From Polaribacter tangerinus (GTDB taxonomy: Bacteria > Bacteroidota > Bacteroidia > Flavobacteriales > Flavobacteriaceae), in assembly GCF_038024095.1 (NCBI RefSeq), contig NZ_CP150668.1:2108001-2172000 (forward strand): a DNA stretch of 64,000 nt. The letters are read 5' to 3'. The number at the start of each line of letters is the position of its first letter. Position 1 is the stretch's first letter. Under the pieces are notes generated by a model, which saw only the letters and a program-made list of their open reading frames with translations, searched no databases and was not told the DNA's origin. Below, one piece after another: positions 43,658 through 52,300 of this stretch. Both the position numbers and the translations under genes were made by a program.

Positions 43658-44737
43658 TTGAATACAGCACAATTTATTCCAAAATCAACAACCTCAAATA
43701 TTAAGGAAGCTACTTTTACCTGGAAAACGCCAAGTAATATTGCGTTGGTAAAATATTGGGGAAAGTCCAACTCTCAAATCCCTAAAAATACTTCTATTAG
43801 CTTTACTTTAAACAACTGCCATACAATTACATCTGTTAAGTTTAGTAAAATTGATACTGTAGCAACAGTAAATTTCGATTTGTTTTTTGAAGGAAAACCC
43901 AAAGAGGAATTTACGCCAAAAATTGCTGAATTTTTTAAACGAATTGCAAATTATTGTCCGTATATTTTTGATTATAAAATGGTTATTGATTCAGAGAATT
44001 CTTTTCCGCACTCCAGCGGAATTGCTTCTTCTGCTAGCGGATTAAGTGCTATTGCCATGTGTTTAATGAGTTTAGAAAAAGAGTTGTATCCAGAAATTAC
44101 ATCAGATTTTATTAATAAAAAAGCCTCTTTTTTAGCTCGCTTGGGCTCTGGTAGTGCAAGTAGAAGTATAGAAGGTCCTTTAGTTGTTTGGGGAAATCAT
44201 AAGGATATTCCTGAGAGTTCCGATTTATACGGAGTACGTTTTCCGTTTAAAATACATACTATTTTTAAGAATTATCAGGATGCAATTTTGTTGGTAGACA
44301 AAGGAGAAAAGCAGGTTTCTAGTACTGTGGGGCATAATTTGATGCATCAACACCCATATGCATCAAACCGTTTTTTGCAAGCCAATCAAAATATATCTAA
44401 AATAACTAAAATATTATCAGAAGGAGATATCAAAGCTTTTGTAAATTTAGTAGAAAGTGAGGCATTAACATTGCATGCAATGATGCTTATGAGCAATCCT
44501 TATTTTATTTTAATGAAGCCAAATACACTAGAAATTATTAATAAAATTTGGGAGTATAGAGCTCAACACAACAGTAATGTTTGTTTTACTTTAGATGCAG
44601 GAGCTAATGTTCATGTATTATTTCCTGAAAGTGAAAAAAAGGCAATTCATAAATTTATAGATAGTGAATTGGCTGTTTTTTGCCAACATAAACAATACAT
44701 TTTAGACGAGGTCGGTTTGGGGGCTGAAAGTTTATAA
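43658..44737 (+). CDS. mvaD: Diphosphomevalonate decarboxylase (TTG start)
   Basis: 359 residues. It converts diphosphomevalonate to isopentenyl diphosphate, the last mevalonate pathway step. The N-terminal KTPSNIALVKYWGKSN and the SGIASSASGLSAIAM phosphate-binding loop are diagnostic, as is SGSASRSIEG. The start codon is TTG at 43658: a TAG stop lies in frame 9 bases upstream (43649), and there is no ATG before the conserved core, so TTG is the only sensible choice. It opens a mevalonate/prenyl gene group with the MORN, mevalonate kinase and UbiA genes. Confidence 0.94.
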   Translation: MNTAQFIPKSTTSNIKEATFTWKTPSNIALVKYWGKSNSQIPKNTSISFTLNNCHTITSVKFSKIDTVATVNFDLFFEGKPKEEFTPKIAEFFKRIANYCPYIFDYKMVIDSENSFPHSSGIASSASGLSAIAMCLMSLEKELYPEITSDFINKKASFLARLGSGSASRSIEGPLVVWGNHKDIPESSDLYGVRFPFKIHTIFKNYQDAILLVDKGEKQVSSTVGHNLMHQHPYASNRFLQANQNISKITKILSEGDIKAFVNLVESEALTLHAMMLMSNPYFILMKPNTLEIINKIWEYRAQHNSNVCFTLDAGANVHVLFPESEKKAIHKFIDSELAVFCQHKQYILDEVGLGAESL

Positions 44738-44742
44738 ATACA

Positions 44743-45135
44743 ATGAAATCAATTTTTCTTTTTTTAGCGTTCAGTTTGTTGTTTTTTTCAGCATTAGTTG
44801 GTCAAGAAAAAACATGGTTAGATGCTCAAGGAAATACTGTGTTTGAAGAAGATGCCGTTTATTTTACTTTTGATAAAGTAAAAGATTCCGAAAAATATGC
44901 CATAGTTCATTATTATAAAATAGGAGCCATAGCGGAAGAATTTACCATGTCTTTTAAAAATAAAGAAGGTAAGTTTATTGCTTATTATGTAACAGGAGAA
45001 GTAAAAACTACAGGAAAATATACAAATAATTTAAAAGATGGAGTTTGGAAATCCTACTATAGAACTGGCAAAATCAAAGAAAAAGGGCGCTATAAGAATG
45101 GCGAAAAAGTAGGTGTTTGGAAAACTTTTTATTGA
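44743..45135 (+). CDS. Secreted MORN-repeat (YwqK-like) protein
   Basis: 130 residues: signal peptide (about 1-20, ending LVGQ), a beta-rich region, then two or three MORN/YwqK-like repeats (GKFIAYYVTGEVKTTGKYTNN, truncated here; DGVWKSYYRTGKIKEKGRY; VGVWKTFY). Such repeats occur in many exported proteins of Bacteroidota; the function is not known. It lies 5 bases after mvaD and before the mevalonate kinase gene, so it is probably in the same transcript. Confidence 0.75.
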   Translation: MKSIFLFLAFSLLFFSALVGQEKTWLDAQGNTVFEEDAVYFTFDKVKDSEKYAIVHYYKIGAIAEEFTMSFKNKEGKFIAYYVTGEVKTTGKYTNNLKDGVWKSYYRTGKIKEKGRYKNGEKVGVWKTFY

Positions 45136-45158
45136 TATTTTCTTAACATAAAAATTTG

Positions 45159-45166
45159 TATTTTTG
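45159..45166 (+). promoter_or_regulatory. Predicted promoter element before the mevalonate kinase gene
   Basis: TATTTTTG fits TAnnTTTG, 21 bases before the ATG at 45187. A TTG lies 24 bases upstream of it, slightly beyond the best spacing. Confidence 0.45.
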
Positions 45167-45186
45167 TAACCTTAATATAAAACACT

Positions 45187-46113
45187 ATGAAAGGACCATT
45201 ATTTTATGCCAAAATATTATTGTTTGGCGAATATGGAATAATAAAAGATTCTAAAGGATTGGCAATACCTTTTAATGCCTACAGAGGTGCATTAAAAACC
45301 TCAAAAAATCTTTTAGGAAAATCTCTTATCTCAAACCAAAATTTACAAAAACTACACCAATATTTAGCCAATTTAAATACCGAGCTGGTGCAGTTTAATT
45401 TAGAAGAGTTCCAGCAAGATATCGCAAACGGAATGTATTTCGATTCTTCTATACCACAAGGTTACGGAGTTGGTAGTTCAGGTGCTTTAGTAGCCTCTAT
45501 TTACGATAAATATGCCACCAACAAAATAACTGTATTAGAGAATTTAACCCGAGACAAACTCTTAAATTTAAAAGAAATTTTCGGTTTAATGGAATCTTTT
45601 TTTCATGGCAAAAGTTCTGGTTTAGACCCTTTAAATAGTTACTTAAGTTTACCAATATTAATCAACTCTAAAGACAATGTCGAGCCAGCCGGAATTCCGT
45701 CTCAAAAAGAAGGTAAAGGAGCTGTTTTTTTATTGGACTCTGAGCAAATAGGAGAAACTGCACCTATGGTAAATATTTTTATGAATAAGATGAAAAATGA
45801 AGGTTTTAGAAAAATGATTAGCGAAGAATTTTCTACAACTACAGATGCTTGTATAGAAGATTTCTTGCAAGGCAACGTAAAATCTTTATTTGGTAATGTT
45901 AAATTACTCTCTAAAATAGTTCTAAAGAATTTTAAACCAATGATACCGAAAGCGTTTCATAAAATTTGGGAACAAGGTATAGCTACCAACGATTATTACT
46001 TAAAATTATGTGGTTCTGGTGGTGGCGGTTATATTTTAGGTTTTACAGAAGATTTTACCAAGGCTCAAAAAAGTTTAAAAGATTATAAGCTAGAATTAGT
46101 TTATAGATTTTAG
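45187..46113 (+). CDS. mvk: Mevalonate kinase (GHMP kinase family)
   Basis: 308 residues. The GHMP kinase pieces are KILLFGEYGIIKDSKGLAIPF (start of the substrate-binding part), the ATP loop PQGYGVGSSGALVASIYD and the C-terminal LCGSGGGGYILGF. It phosphorylates mevalonate for isoprenoid synthesis. The Bacteroidota version lacks some signatures of animal mevalonate kinase, so phosphomevalonate kinase cannot be fully excluded, but position with mvaD and the FGEYG motif favour mevalonate kinase. Confidence 0.87.
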   Translation: MKGPLFYAKILLFGEYGIIKDSKGLAIPFNAYRGALKTSKNLLGKSLISNQNLQKLHQYLANLNTELVQFNLEEFQQDIANGMYFDSSIPQGYGVGSSGALVASIYDKYATNKITVLENLTRDKLLNLKEIFGLMESFFHGKSSGLDPLNSYLSLPILINSKDNVEPAGIPSQKEGKGAVFLLDSEQIGETAPMVNIFMNKMKNEGFRKMISEEFSTTTDACIEDFLQGNVKSLFGNVKLLSKIVLKNFKPMIPKAFHKIWEQGIATNDYYLKLCGSGGGGYILGFTEDFTKAQKSLKDYKLELVYRF

Positions 46114-46119
46114 GCAATC

Positions 46120-47037
46120 ATGAAAACCCCCAAATTCAAAAGAATAATACTAAAATTTTTAAGTTTATTCTCTGTAGTACGAGGATACAATATTCTTGTT
46201 TTGGTGGTTGCTCAATATTTAGCAGCAATTTTTATTTTCTCGCCTTCAACTACTTTAAAAGATGTTGTTTTAGATGTACACCTTTTTTATTTAGTTGCTG
46301 CCTCTGTTTTTGTAATAGCTGGTGGCTATATAATTAATGCTTTTTATGATGTTCAGATAGACAAAATAAACAAACCAGTAAAAGTTGGTTTAGATAGTTA
46401 TGTACGCCAGTCTACAAAATTGAAACTCTATTTTACACTTAATTTTATTGGTTTTTTCTTTGGTATATTGGTTTCTTGGAGGGCGGCCTTGTTTTTTGCA
46501 GTGTACATATTTGCAATATGGCTATATTCTCATAAGCTAAAAAAGAACCCGTTATTTGGTGTTTTTTCTGCAGCTATTCTTACCATTTTGCCTTTCTTTG
46601 CTGTTTTTGTACACTACAATAATTATTCAAAAATTATTTTTGTTCATGCAGCCTTTCTTTTTTTAGTAGTTTTAGTAAGAGAATTATTAAAAGATTTAGA
46701 AAACATTAAGGGAGCCATTGCAAACAATTATAATACTTTTTCGGTAGTTTATGGAGAGAGTAAGACCAAAAAAGTCATTCTTTTTTTATTGATACTAACA
46801 CTTATACCTGTCTTTATTTTATTTAATTACGCTGCTCTAAGTTCTATGGTTTATTACTTTTATTTTGCGCTTGCTGTACTAATTTTTGTAGGAATATATC
46901 TATGGAAATCTGTTTCAAAAGACCAATTTAGACTATTGCATAACATTCTTAAAATACTTTTATTTATAGGTGTTTTGTGTTTAATTTTTATTGATACTTC
47001 TCTGTTGTTAGAGAAAGTAATTGACAGATTGAATTAA
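46120..47037 (+). CDS. UbiA family prenyltransferase (GGGP geranylgeranyltransferase-like)
   Basis: 305 residues with about eight membrane helices. The first prenyl-diphosphate site is NAFYDVQIDKINKPVK, an N-x3-D-x3-D pattern, and the second is in DLENIKGAIANNYNTF, with D and K residues. Family members transfer polyprenyl groups in the membrane; the Bacteroidota subgroup is usually named for the archaeal-lipid enzyme, but its acceptor here is not established. It directly follows mevalonate kinase (6 bases), consistent with use of isoprenoid chains. Confidence 0.83.
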   Translation: MKTPKFKRIILKFLSLFSVVRGYNILVLVVAQYLAAIFIFSPSTTLKDVVLDVHLFYLVAASVFVIAGGYIINAFYDVQIDKINKPVKVGLDSYVRQSTKLKLYFTLNFIGFFFGILVSWRAALFFAVYIFAIWLYSHKLKKNPLFGVFSAAILTILPFFAVFVHYNNYSKIIFVHAAFLFLVVLVRELLKDLENIKGAIANNYNTFSVVYGESKTKKVILFLLILTLIPVFILFNYAALSSMVYYFYFALAVLIFVGIYLWKSVSKDQFRLLHNILKILLFIGVLCLIFIDTSLLLEKVIDRLN

Positions 47038-47053
47038 ACTTCATTTTTATAAC

Positions 47054-47061
47054 TACCTTTG
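47054..47061 (+). promoter_or_regulatory. Predicted promoter element of the pseudouridine synthase gene
   Basis: TACCTTTG fits TAnnTTTG; a TTG (47029-47031) lies 22 bases upstream. The element ends 15 bases before the ATG at 47077. Confidence 0.6.
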
Positions 47062-47076
47062 CAAAAATTTTAATAA

Positions 47077-47949
47077 ATGAAATCACATAAAAACTCGTCG
47101 AGAGGACGACAAGAAGGTAAAAGTAAATCTCCTCTTAGCAGAAAAAGTAACACCACTAAAAAAAGCTCTCCTCTAGGAAGAAAGCCTGTTCAAAAAAGTA
47201 CAAATAAAGTATCTGCTACCAAAAAAGTAAGTGAATCCGAAGGAATTCGTTTAAATAAATATATTGCAAACTCTGGTATTTGTTCTCGTAGAGAGGCAGA
47301 TACTTATATAGAGCATGGTAGTGTTGAGGTAAATGGAAAATTAGTTACAGAAATGGGCTATAAAGTTCAGCCAGATGATGTAGTACGATTTGACGGAACC
47401 ACCATTTCACCAGAGCAAAAAAGATATATATTGTTGAATAAGCCTAAAAATTATATTACCACTATGGATGATGATAGGGGTAGAAAAACGGTTATGGAAT
47501 TGGTAGCAAATGCTTCTAAAGAAAGAATATATCCGGTGGGTCGTTTAGATAGAAATACCACTGGTTTACTATTGTTTACCAACGATGGTGAGTTGGCAAA
47601 AAAATTAACACATCCAAAACACAACGTACGTAAATTATACCATGCGTCTTTAGACAGAAAATTAGAGCTAAAGGATTTAGAAAAGTTGAGGGGAGAAGTA
47701 ATCATAGAAGGTAAAAAGGTTTTTATTGATGCTGTTTCTTATGTAGAAGGACAGTCAAAAACAGAAGTAGGTATAGAAATACATTCTGGTAGAAATAGAA
47801 TTGTACGTAAAATATTCGAACACGTTGGTTATAAAGTGACTAAACTAGACAGAGTAATTTTTGCAGAACTTACAAAAAAGAACTTGCCAAGAGGCAGATG
47901 GAGATCACTAACAAATCAAGAGGTTAATAATCTTCAAATGCTGAAGTAA
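47077..47949 (+). CDS. RluB-like rRNA pseudouridine synthase
   Basis: 290 residues. A basic, low-complexity N-terminal extension (about 1-55, rich in K, S, R) precedes an S4 RNA-binding domain (RLNKYIANSGICSRREAD) and the RsuA/RluB catalytic domain with Asp158 in PVGRLDRNTTGLLLF and a conserved C-terminal GRNRIVRKIFEHVG. It isomerises uridine in 23S rRNA; E. coli RluB modifies U2605. RluE/RluF types are less likely given the S4 domain and the loop sequence. The N-terminal tail is a common Bacteroidota feature. Confidence 0.92.
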   Translation: MKSHKNSSRGRQEGKSKSPLSRKSNTTKKSSPLGRKPVQKSTNKVSATKKVSESEGIRLNKYIANSGICSRREADTYIEHGSVEVNGKLVTEMGYKVQPDDVVRFDGTTISPEQKRYILLNKPKNYITTMDDDRGRKTVMELVANASKERIYPVGRLDRNTTGLLLFTNDGELAKKLTHPKHNVRKLYHASLDRKLELKDLEKLRGEVIIEGKKVFIDAVSYVEGQSKTEVGIEIHSGRNRIVRKIFEHVGYKVTKLDRVIFAELTKKNLPRGRWRSLTNQEVNNLQMLK

Positions 47950-47972
47950 AACCTTGCTATATTGATGTTTAA

Positions 47973-48010
47973 AAAAAAATGCAGCTATTTCTTATATAGC
48001 TGCTTTTTTT
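47973..48010. terminator. Bidirectional terminator between rluB-like and AraC-type genes
   Basis: Stem gcagctat (47981-47988) with atagctgc (47996-48003), flanked by an A-run on the left and a T-run on the right, so it can end both convergent transcripts. Confidence 0.85.
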
Positions 48011-48015
48011 ATTTT

Positions 48016-49147
48016 CTAAGATTTTACATATTCTCTAGGAGAACATTTTTCGTATTTCTTAAAGATTGTAAAAAAGTTAGACCGTGTAGCAAAGCCAGAT
48101 TTTTCTGCAATATGATCTAAGCTATATGTTAATTTGGTTTCTGCAAGTAAGTTTTTTGCAATGTTTAACCGAACTTTATTTTTCAAATCGATGTAGCTAG
48201 TGTTTTCAGATTTTAAATACAAGCGAACCTTATATTCTGGCACACCAATATAGTTGCTAAATTCTTTAAAATTATTTTTTTGATTTGTAAAAAAAAAGCT
48301 CATTTTGTAATAGTTCATTTAGCTTTTCCGTTATTTTATTTATTTCCGACTCCGTTAATTCTTGTATTATTTTCGATTTCTTTTTTCTAAAAAAGGGAGA
48401 ATTGTCTAAATAGCTATTATTTATTTTTTTAGAATTGATATATAACTCCGGATGATTCACAAACTGTATGGCTAAAAGAGCTAATAATAAAACATCTAAA
48501 TAAATAATAATGTCTATAAATAAACTGGAGTAAATACTTGTTATAATGATAAATGTAATGTGCAACGCGTACAATATAACACTGCACAAAAATAAATAAG
48601 AGATGAGTAGTAAGGTTCTAATTTTTTTGCGCTCTGTTGCAACACTTGTTTTTTTATATTTTAAAAGTACATAAATAGCAGCACTAACATAAAAAATTAC
48701 ATGAGCTAACCTGAAGCCATGGTTAAATTGGGGAGTAAAAAAACTGTTTACCCCTTCATGAGCTTGGTTTGCAGGAGTTGTATAAATAGCGTTAACCAGC
48801 TCATATTTTTCCTCCCAAGGCCAAAACATATAAGCACCTATAGCAAATGTTTGTATAATAGCAGGTAATAGGTGTAGTAGGTGTATCTTTTTTAATCGCT
48901 TTTTATTGAATAAAGTAAGCTTGATAAAAAAATAAAAGCTAGGTCCAATAATTAAGTAAAAAGGTGTAAAATGGTTGTAAAGTATTACTTTAATAATTTC
49001 ATAACCACTATGATTTACAGTGTAATGACTAATTGCATAGATAGATACGATTACAAGAGAGGTGCCTAGAAGAATTAATCTAGGTTTTTGAATGTTTTTT
49101 ATTAAGATGTAACAACTAAAAAGAAAAAACGCAACTAATAGAAACAT
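48016..49147 (-). pseudogene. Membrane-bound AraC-type regulator split by a frameshift at a 9-base T run
   Basis: The first part (49147 to about 48272) encodes seven or eight membrane helices, then a cytoplasmic linker ending TEKLNELLQNELFF, and stops at 48272. The second part in another frame carries an AraC HTH domain (GVPEYKVRLYLKSENTSYI, later SGFATRSNFFTIFKKYEKCSPREYV) ending at 48016. At the join the coding strand has nine T's (complement of 48289-48297). Removing one T gives ELFFTNQKNNFKEFSNYIGV, a seamless link between the two halves. So this is one gene of about 375 codons broken by one base: a decayed gene, a phase-variable or slippage-controlled gene, or a sequencing error. Intact relatives are sensors with a 7TM module and AraC output. 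Confidence 0.85.
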
Positions 49148-49168
49148 TAAAAAATTTATTTCAAAAGT

Positions 49169-49209
49169 AGTCCTTTTTTTTAAAATAGCAAGTCCTTTTT
49201 TTTAAAATA
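49169..49209. repeat. Tandem 19-nt direct repeat between regulator and adhesin
   Basis: AGTCCTTTTTTTTAAAATA occurs at 49169-49187 and again at 49191-49209, identical, with a 22-base period (about two helix turns). It starts 22 bases from the regulator start and lies about 50-90 bases upstream of the adhesin -7 element, a layout expected of an AraC-type operator. Confidence 0.75.
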
Positions 49210-49256
49210 AGTACAACTAACTAGTCTATGTATTCAATTAAGTCTTACAACTAAAC

Positions 49257-49264
49257 TAGTTTTG
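49257..49264 (+). promoter_or_regulatory. Predicted adhesin promoter -7 element
   Basis: TAGTTTTG fits TAnnTTTG, 46 bases before the start at 49311. There is no TTG at the -33 distance, which would suit activator dependence. Confidence 0.5.
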
Positions 49265-49310
49265 CAAACTAATAAGTTATTATTAGAATTTATCTTAATC
49301 CCCCAAAACT

Positions 49311-52300
49311 ATGAATACATTTTTATGTGTTAAGCACAAAAATAGGCTTTTCACTTTCCTAGCAACTCTATTTATCTTTTTATTTTTTACTCCTTTAACT
49401 GTTAGAAGTAACAGTAAAGAGTTATCTGATTATTCTTTAACAACAAAGAATAATTATAAATTGAGTACTCTCAAAAACAACTTTCACTCAATATATCATG
49501 AGAGTATTCTGTTAGATATTTTAGATTACAATTCTTCTTTAATTAAAGAAAAAATACAAAATAATCTTCAATTATCAGTATCAAATGGCGTAACTAAGTC
49601 TACCGTTGAATATAAGATAACTATAAATAAAGTATCTGGCTTTTATGGAGGCATTTCTTTTGTTGATGAGCCACTTACACTTACCTTCCAAAATGTAAAT
49701 CCAGAGAATGTAAGTTTGTTACGTACAAATATTCATCAAATTGTTTTTCCTAATGGTAATAATGTTCGGGTAACTTTGGGTACCATAATAGATAATCTTC
49801 CCTTAGATGATTTAACAAGTAATAGTTTAGGTATTGCATCAGCCCCAGCTGGTATATTTGTTGGAACTGCAACTCAAACAAGTTATACTTGTGATGGGTT
49901 TTTCATTAATAGTTTTAGTGGAACACCTCCCACAGACTCTAAAGATAGACTAACAACAACTTGGAGCTCATTAGCTACCGGAGGCTCCACATCTCAATGT
50001 ATATCACAAATGTTTACAATTTCTAATAAGAAATTAAACATAACACCTCAAAGAGCCACTTCAGGTGGAGTTTGGGGTTCAATCGAAACTCAAAACTCTT
50101 TAAATATTACCTCAACTCCTGTAACAACTGCGTATGTAGGTCAAGAATATGTGTCGCCAATAATAGCTACATCTAGCACCAACAATCCAATACAATTTAC
50201 TACAAATGGTACGTTACCGAACTTTTTATCTTTAAGTACAGAAGGTTCAACTAAAGGTGTTCAAATCGGTAGCTCTCCAATAGCAAATGCTTCAGCTGTA
50301 GCTTCAGATTCTAATGGTAACTATTATGTTGCTCAATTTAGCTCAGATGGAATATTTAAAATAACCCCAGATGGTACAGTAACAAATTGGGCAACTAAAA
50401 CTCAATTGAATGCAACTGTTTATGGTGGTGCAGTAGTGGTAGACAATTATTTATATGTTGGTTACAGAAATAACTCGCTAAGAAAAGGAGGGTTAATGAG
50501 ATATGATATTACATCAGCAAACCCTACAGGTGAGGATGTTGTTCCTTTAGGCGATGCCGTTTTTTTTAACTTAACGTATAACAATGGCTTTATATATGTT
50601 GGCGATTATAACAGAGGTAAAATCTTAAAAGTAGATATAAATAATAATTTCACTATTTCTGATGTGGTAGATGTAAGAAATGCATCTGGTTGTGCTTTTG
50701 ATAGTTCAGGTACAATGTATATTACCTCTCCAGATGGGAAAAAGGTATGGAAATACACTACAAGTGGTCAGTTGATAGATGTTGGTATTACATTTACAAA
50801 TTTTGTTTTTGATGTTGAAATTGATGCTTTTGACAATATTTATTTAGGTTTTAGAGATTTAGGTATAAGAAAGTATACGCCCGATTTTAGTTCTTATGAG
50901 ACGATTGATAACAGTACATTTAGGTCTATTTGGGGAATATCTTTAAGTAGTACAGGTGTTTTATCCTGGGCGCCAACATCAGCTAACAAAGCTTTTCAGT
51001 TACAAACGGGTATTACAATAAAAGGAACCCCTTCTTTGGAAGATATAGGTACATATACAATATCAACAAAAGTTGCAGACGGTGTTTTAAGTTTAGATGA
51101 TGTGTATACTTTAAACGTTTACGGGCCTGCAACAATAACTGGTTTTTCTGATATAAATAAAACCGTAACTGACTCAAATTTTAATTTAACAGCACCAACT
51201 TCAAATAGTGCAGGAGCTTTTACTTACACTAGTAGCGATGAAAATGTGGTGAAAATTTCAGGTGATGAAGTTACTATAATTGGTGAGGGTGTTGCAACAA
51301 TAACTGCAAAACAAGAAGCTAACGGTTTATATTTAGAAACTGAGACTACTGCAACAATAACAGTTATTTCTACATTTGTTAACGTATCAAATACCGAATT
51401 ACCAACCTTTACCTCATGTTTTGGCTCTAATTCAACAGAACAAACAATATCTGTGTCAGGAGGATCATTAACTACTGATGTGTTAGTTAATGCACCAACA
51501 GGTTTTGAGGTAAGTTTAACTTCTGGCTCAGATTTTAGTAGTTCTTTAAATATTTCGCCTACAAGCGGAACTTTATCAGCAACTACCGTGTATGTAAGAA
51601 CCAATGATGCGGCTGCATCAGGGAGTATTTCAGGTAATTTAACAATATCTTCAACAGGTGTTACTTCTAAGACAGTAGCATTATCTGCTACCATTAATAT
51701 AGTACCGCAACCTTTATCAATTAGCAATTCATTATGTGATGCTGCTGGTTTAGAGTGGGTAGATTGGAAGTCTGTATCTGCATCTACTGGTCGAGGGGTA
51801 TTGTTTGGAGATGTAGATGTTACCGTAACACATTCTAACAGTGGTTTAAAAACTACTCCTAGAATGTATGGTCATACAACCTTTCCATCAGAATACAATG
51901 TACCGAATACAACTACCATAAGAAATGATTTTGCAGGTACTTTTACCATAGGTTTTAGCAAACCAGTTACCAATCCTCAAGTAGCCTTTTCAAGTATTGG
52001 AAACCCTGCAACACCAGTTGGTATTTCAACCTCAGTTCCTTACCAGCAAATATGGAGTAATGCAGCTATGACTTTTACAGACAGTTCTAACATGACTGGT
52101 AGAGAGGGTTTTACAATTGTAAGTTTTCCAGGAACACATAGTTCATTGACTTTTAATTATTTAGCAGATGAAATTTATTGTAATATGGCATTTGGTGCAG
52201 AGAACCCATCTTGCTCAAATATTCAAATATGTGAGGGAGAAAGTGTTACACTTACTGCAAGTGGAGGTAGTTCTTATTTATGGAGTCCTGCAACAGGTTT

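Noticed and set aside
51224-51727. 167-residue minus-strand frame
   Set aside because: Antisense of adhesin Ig-like repeats, no start signals, odd composition.
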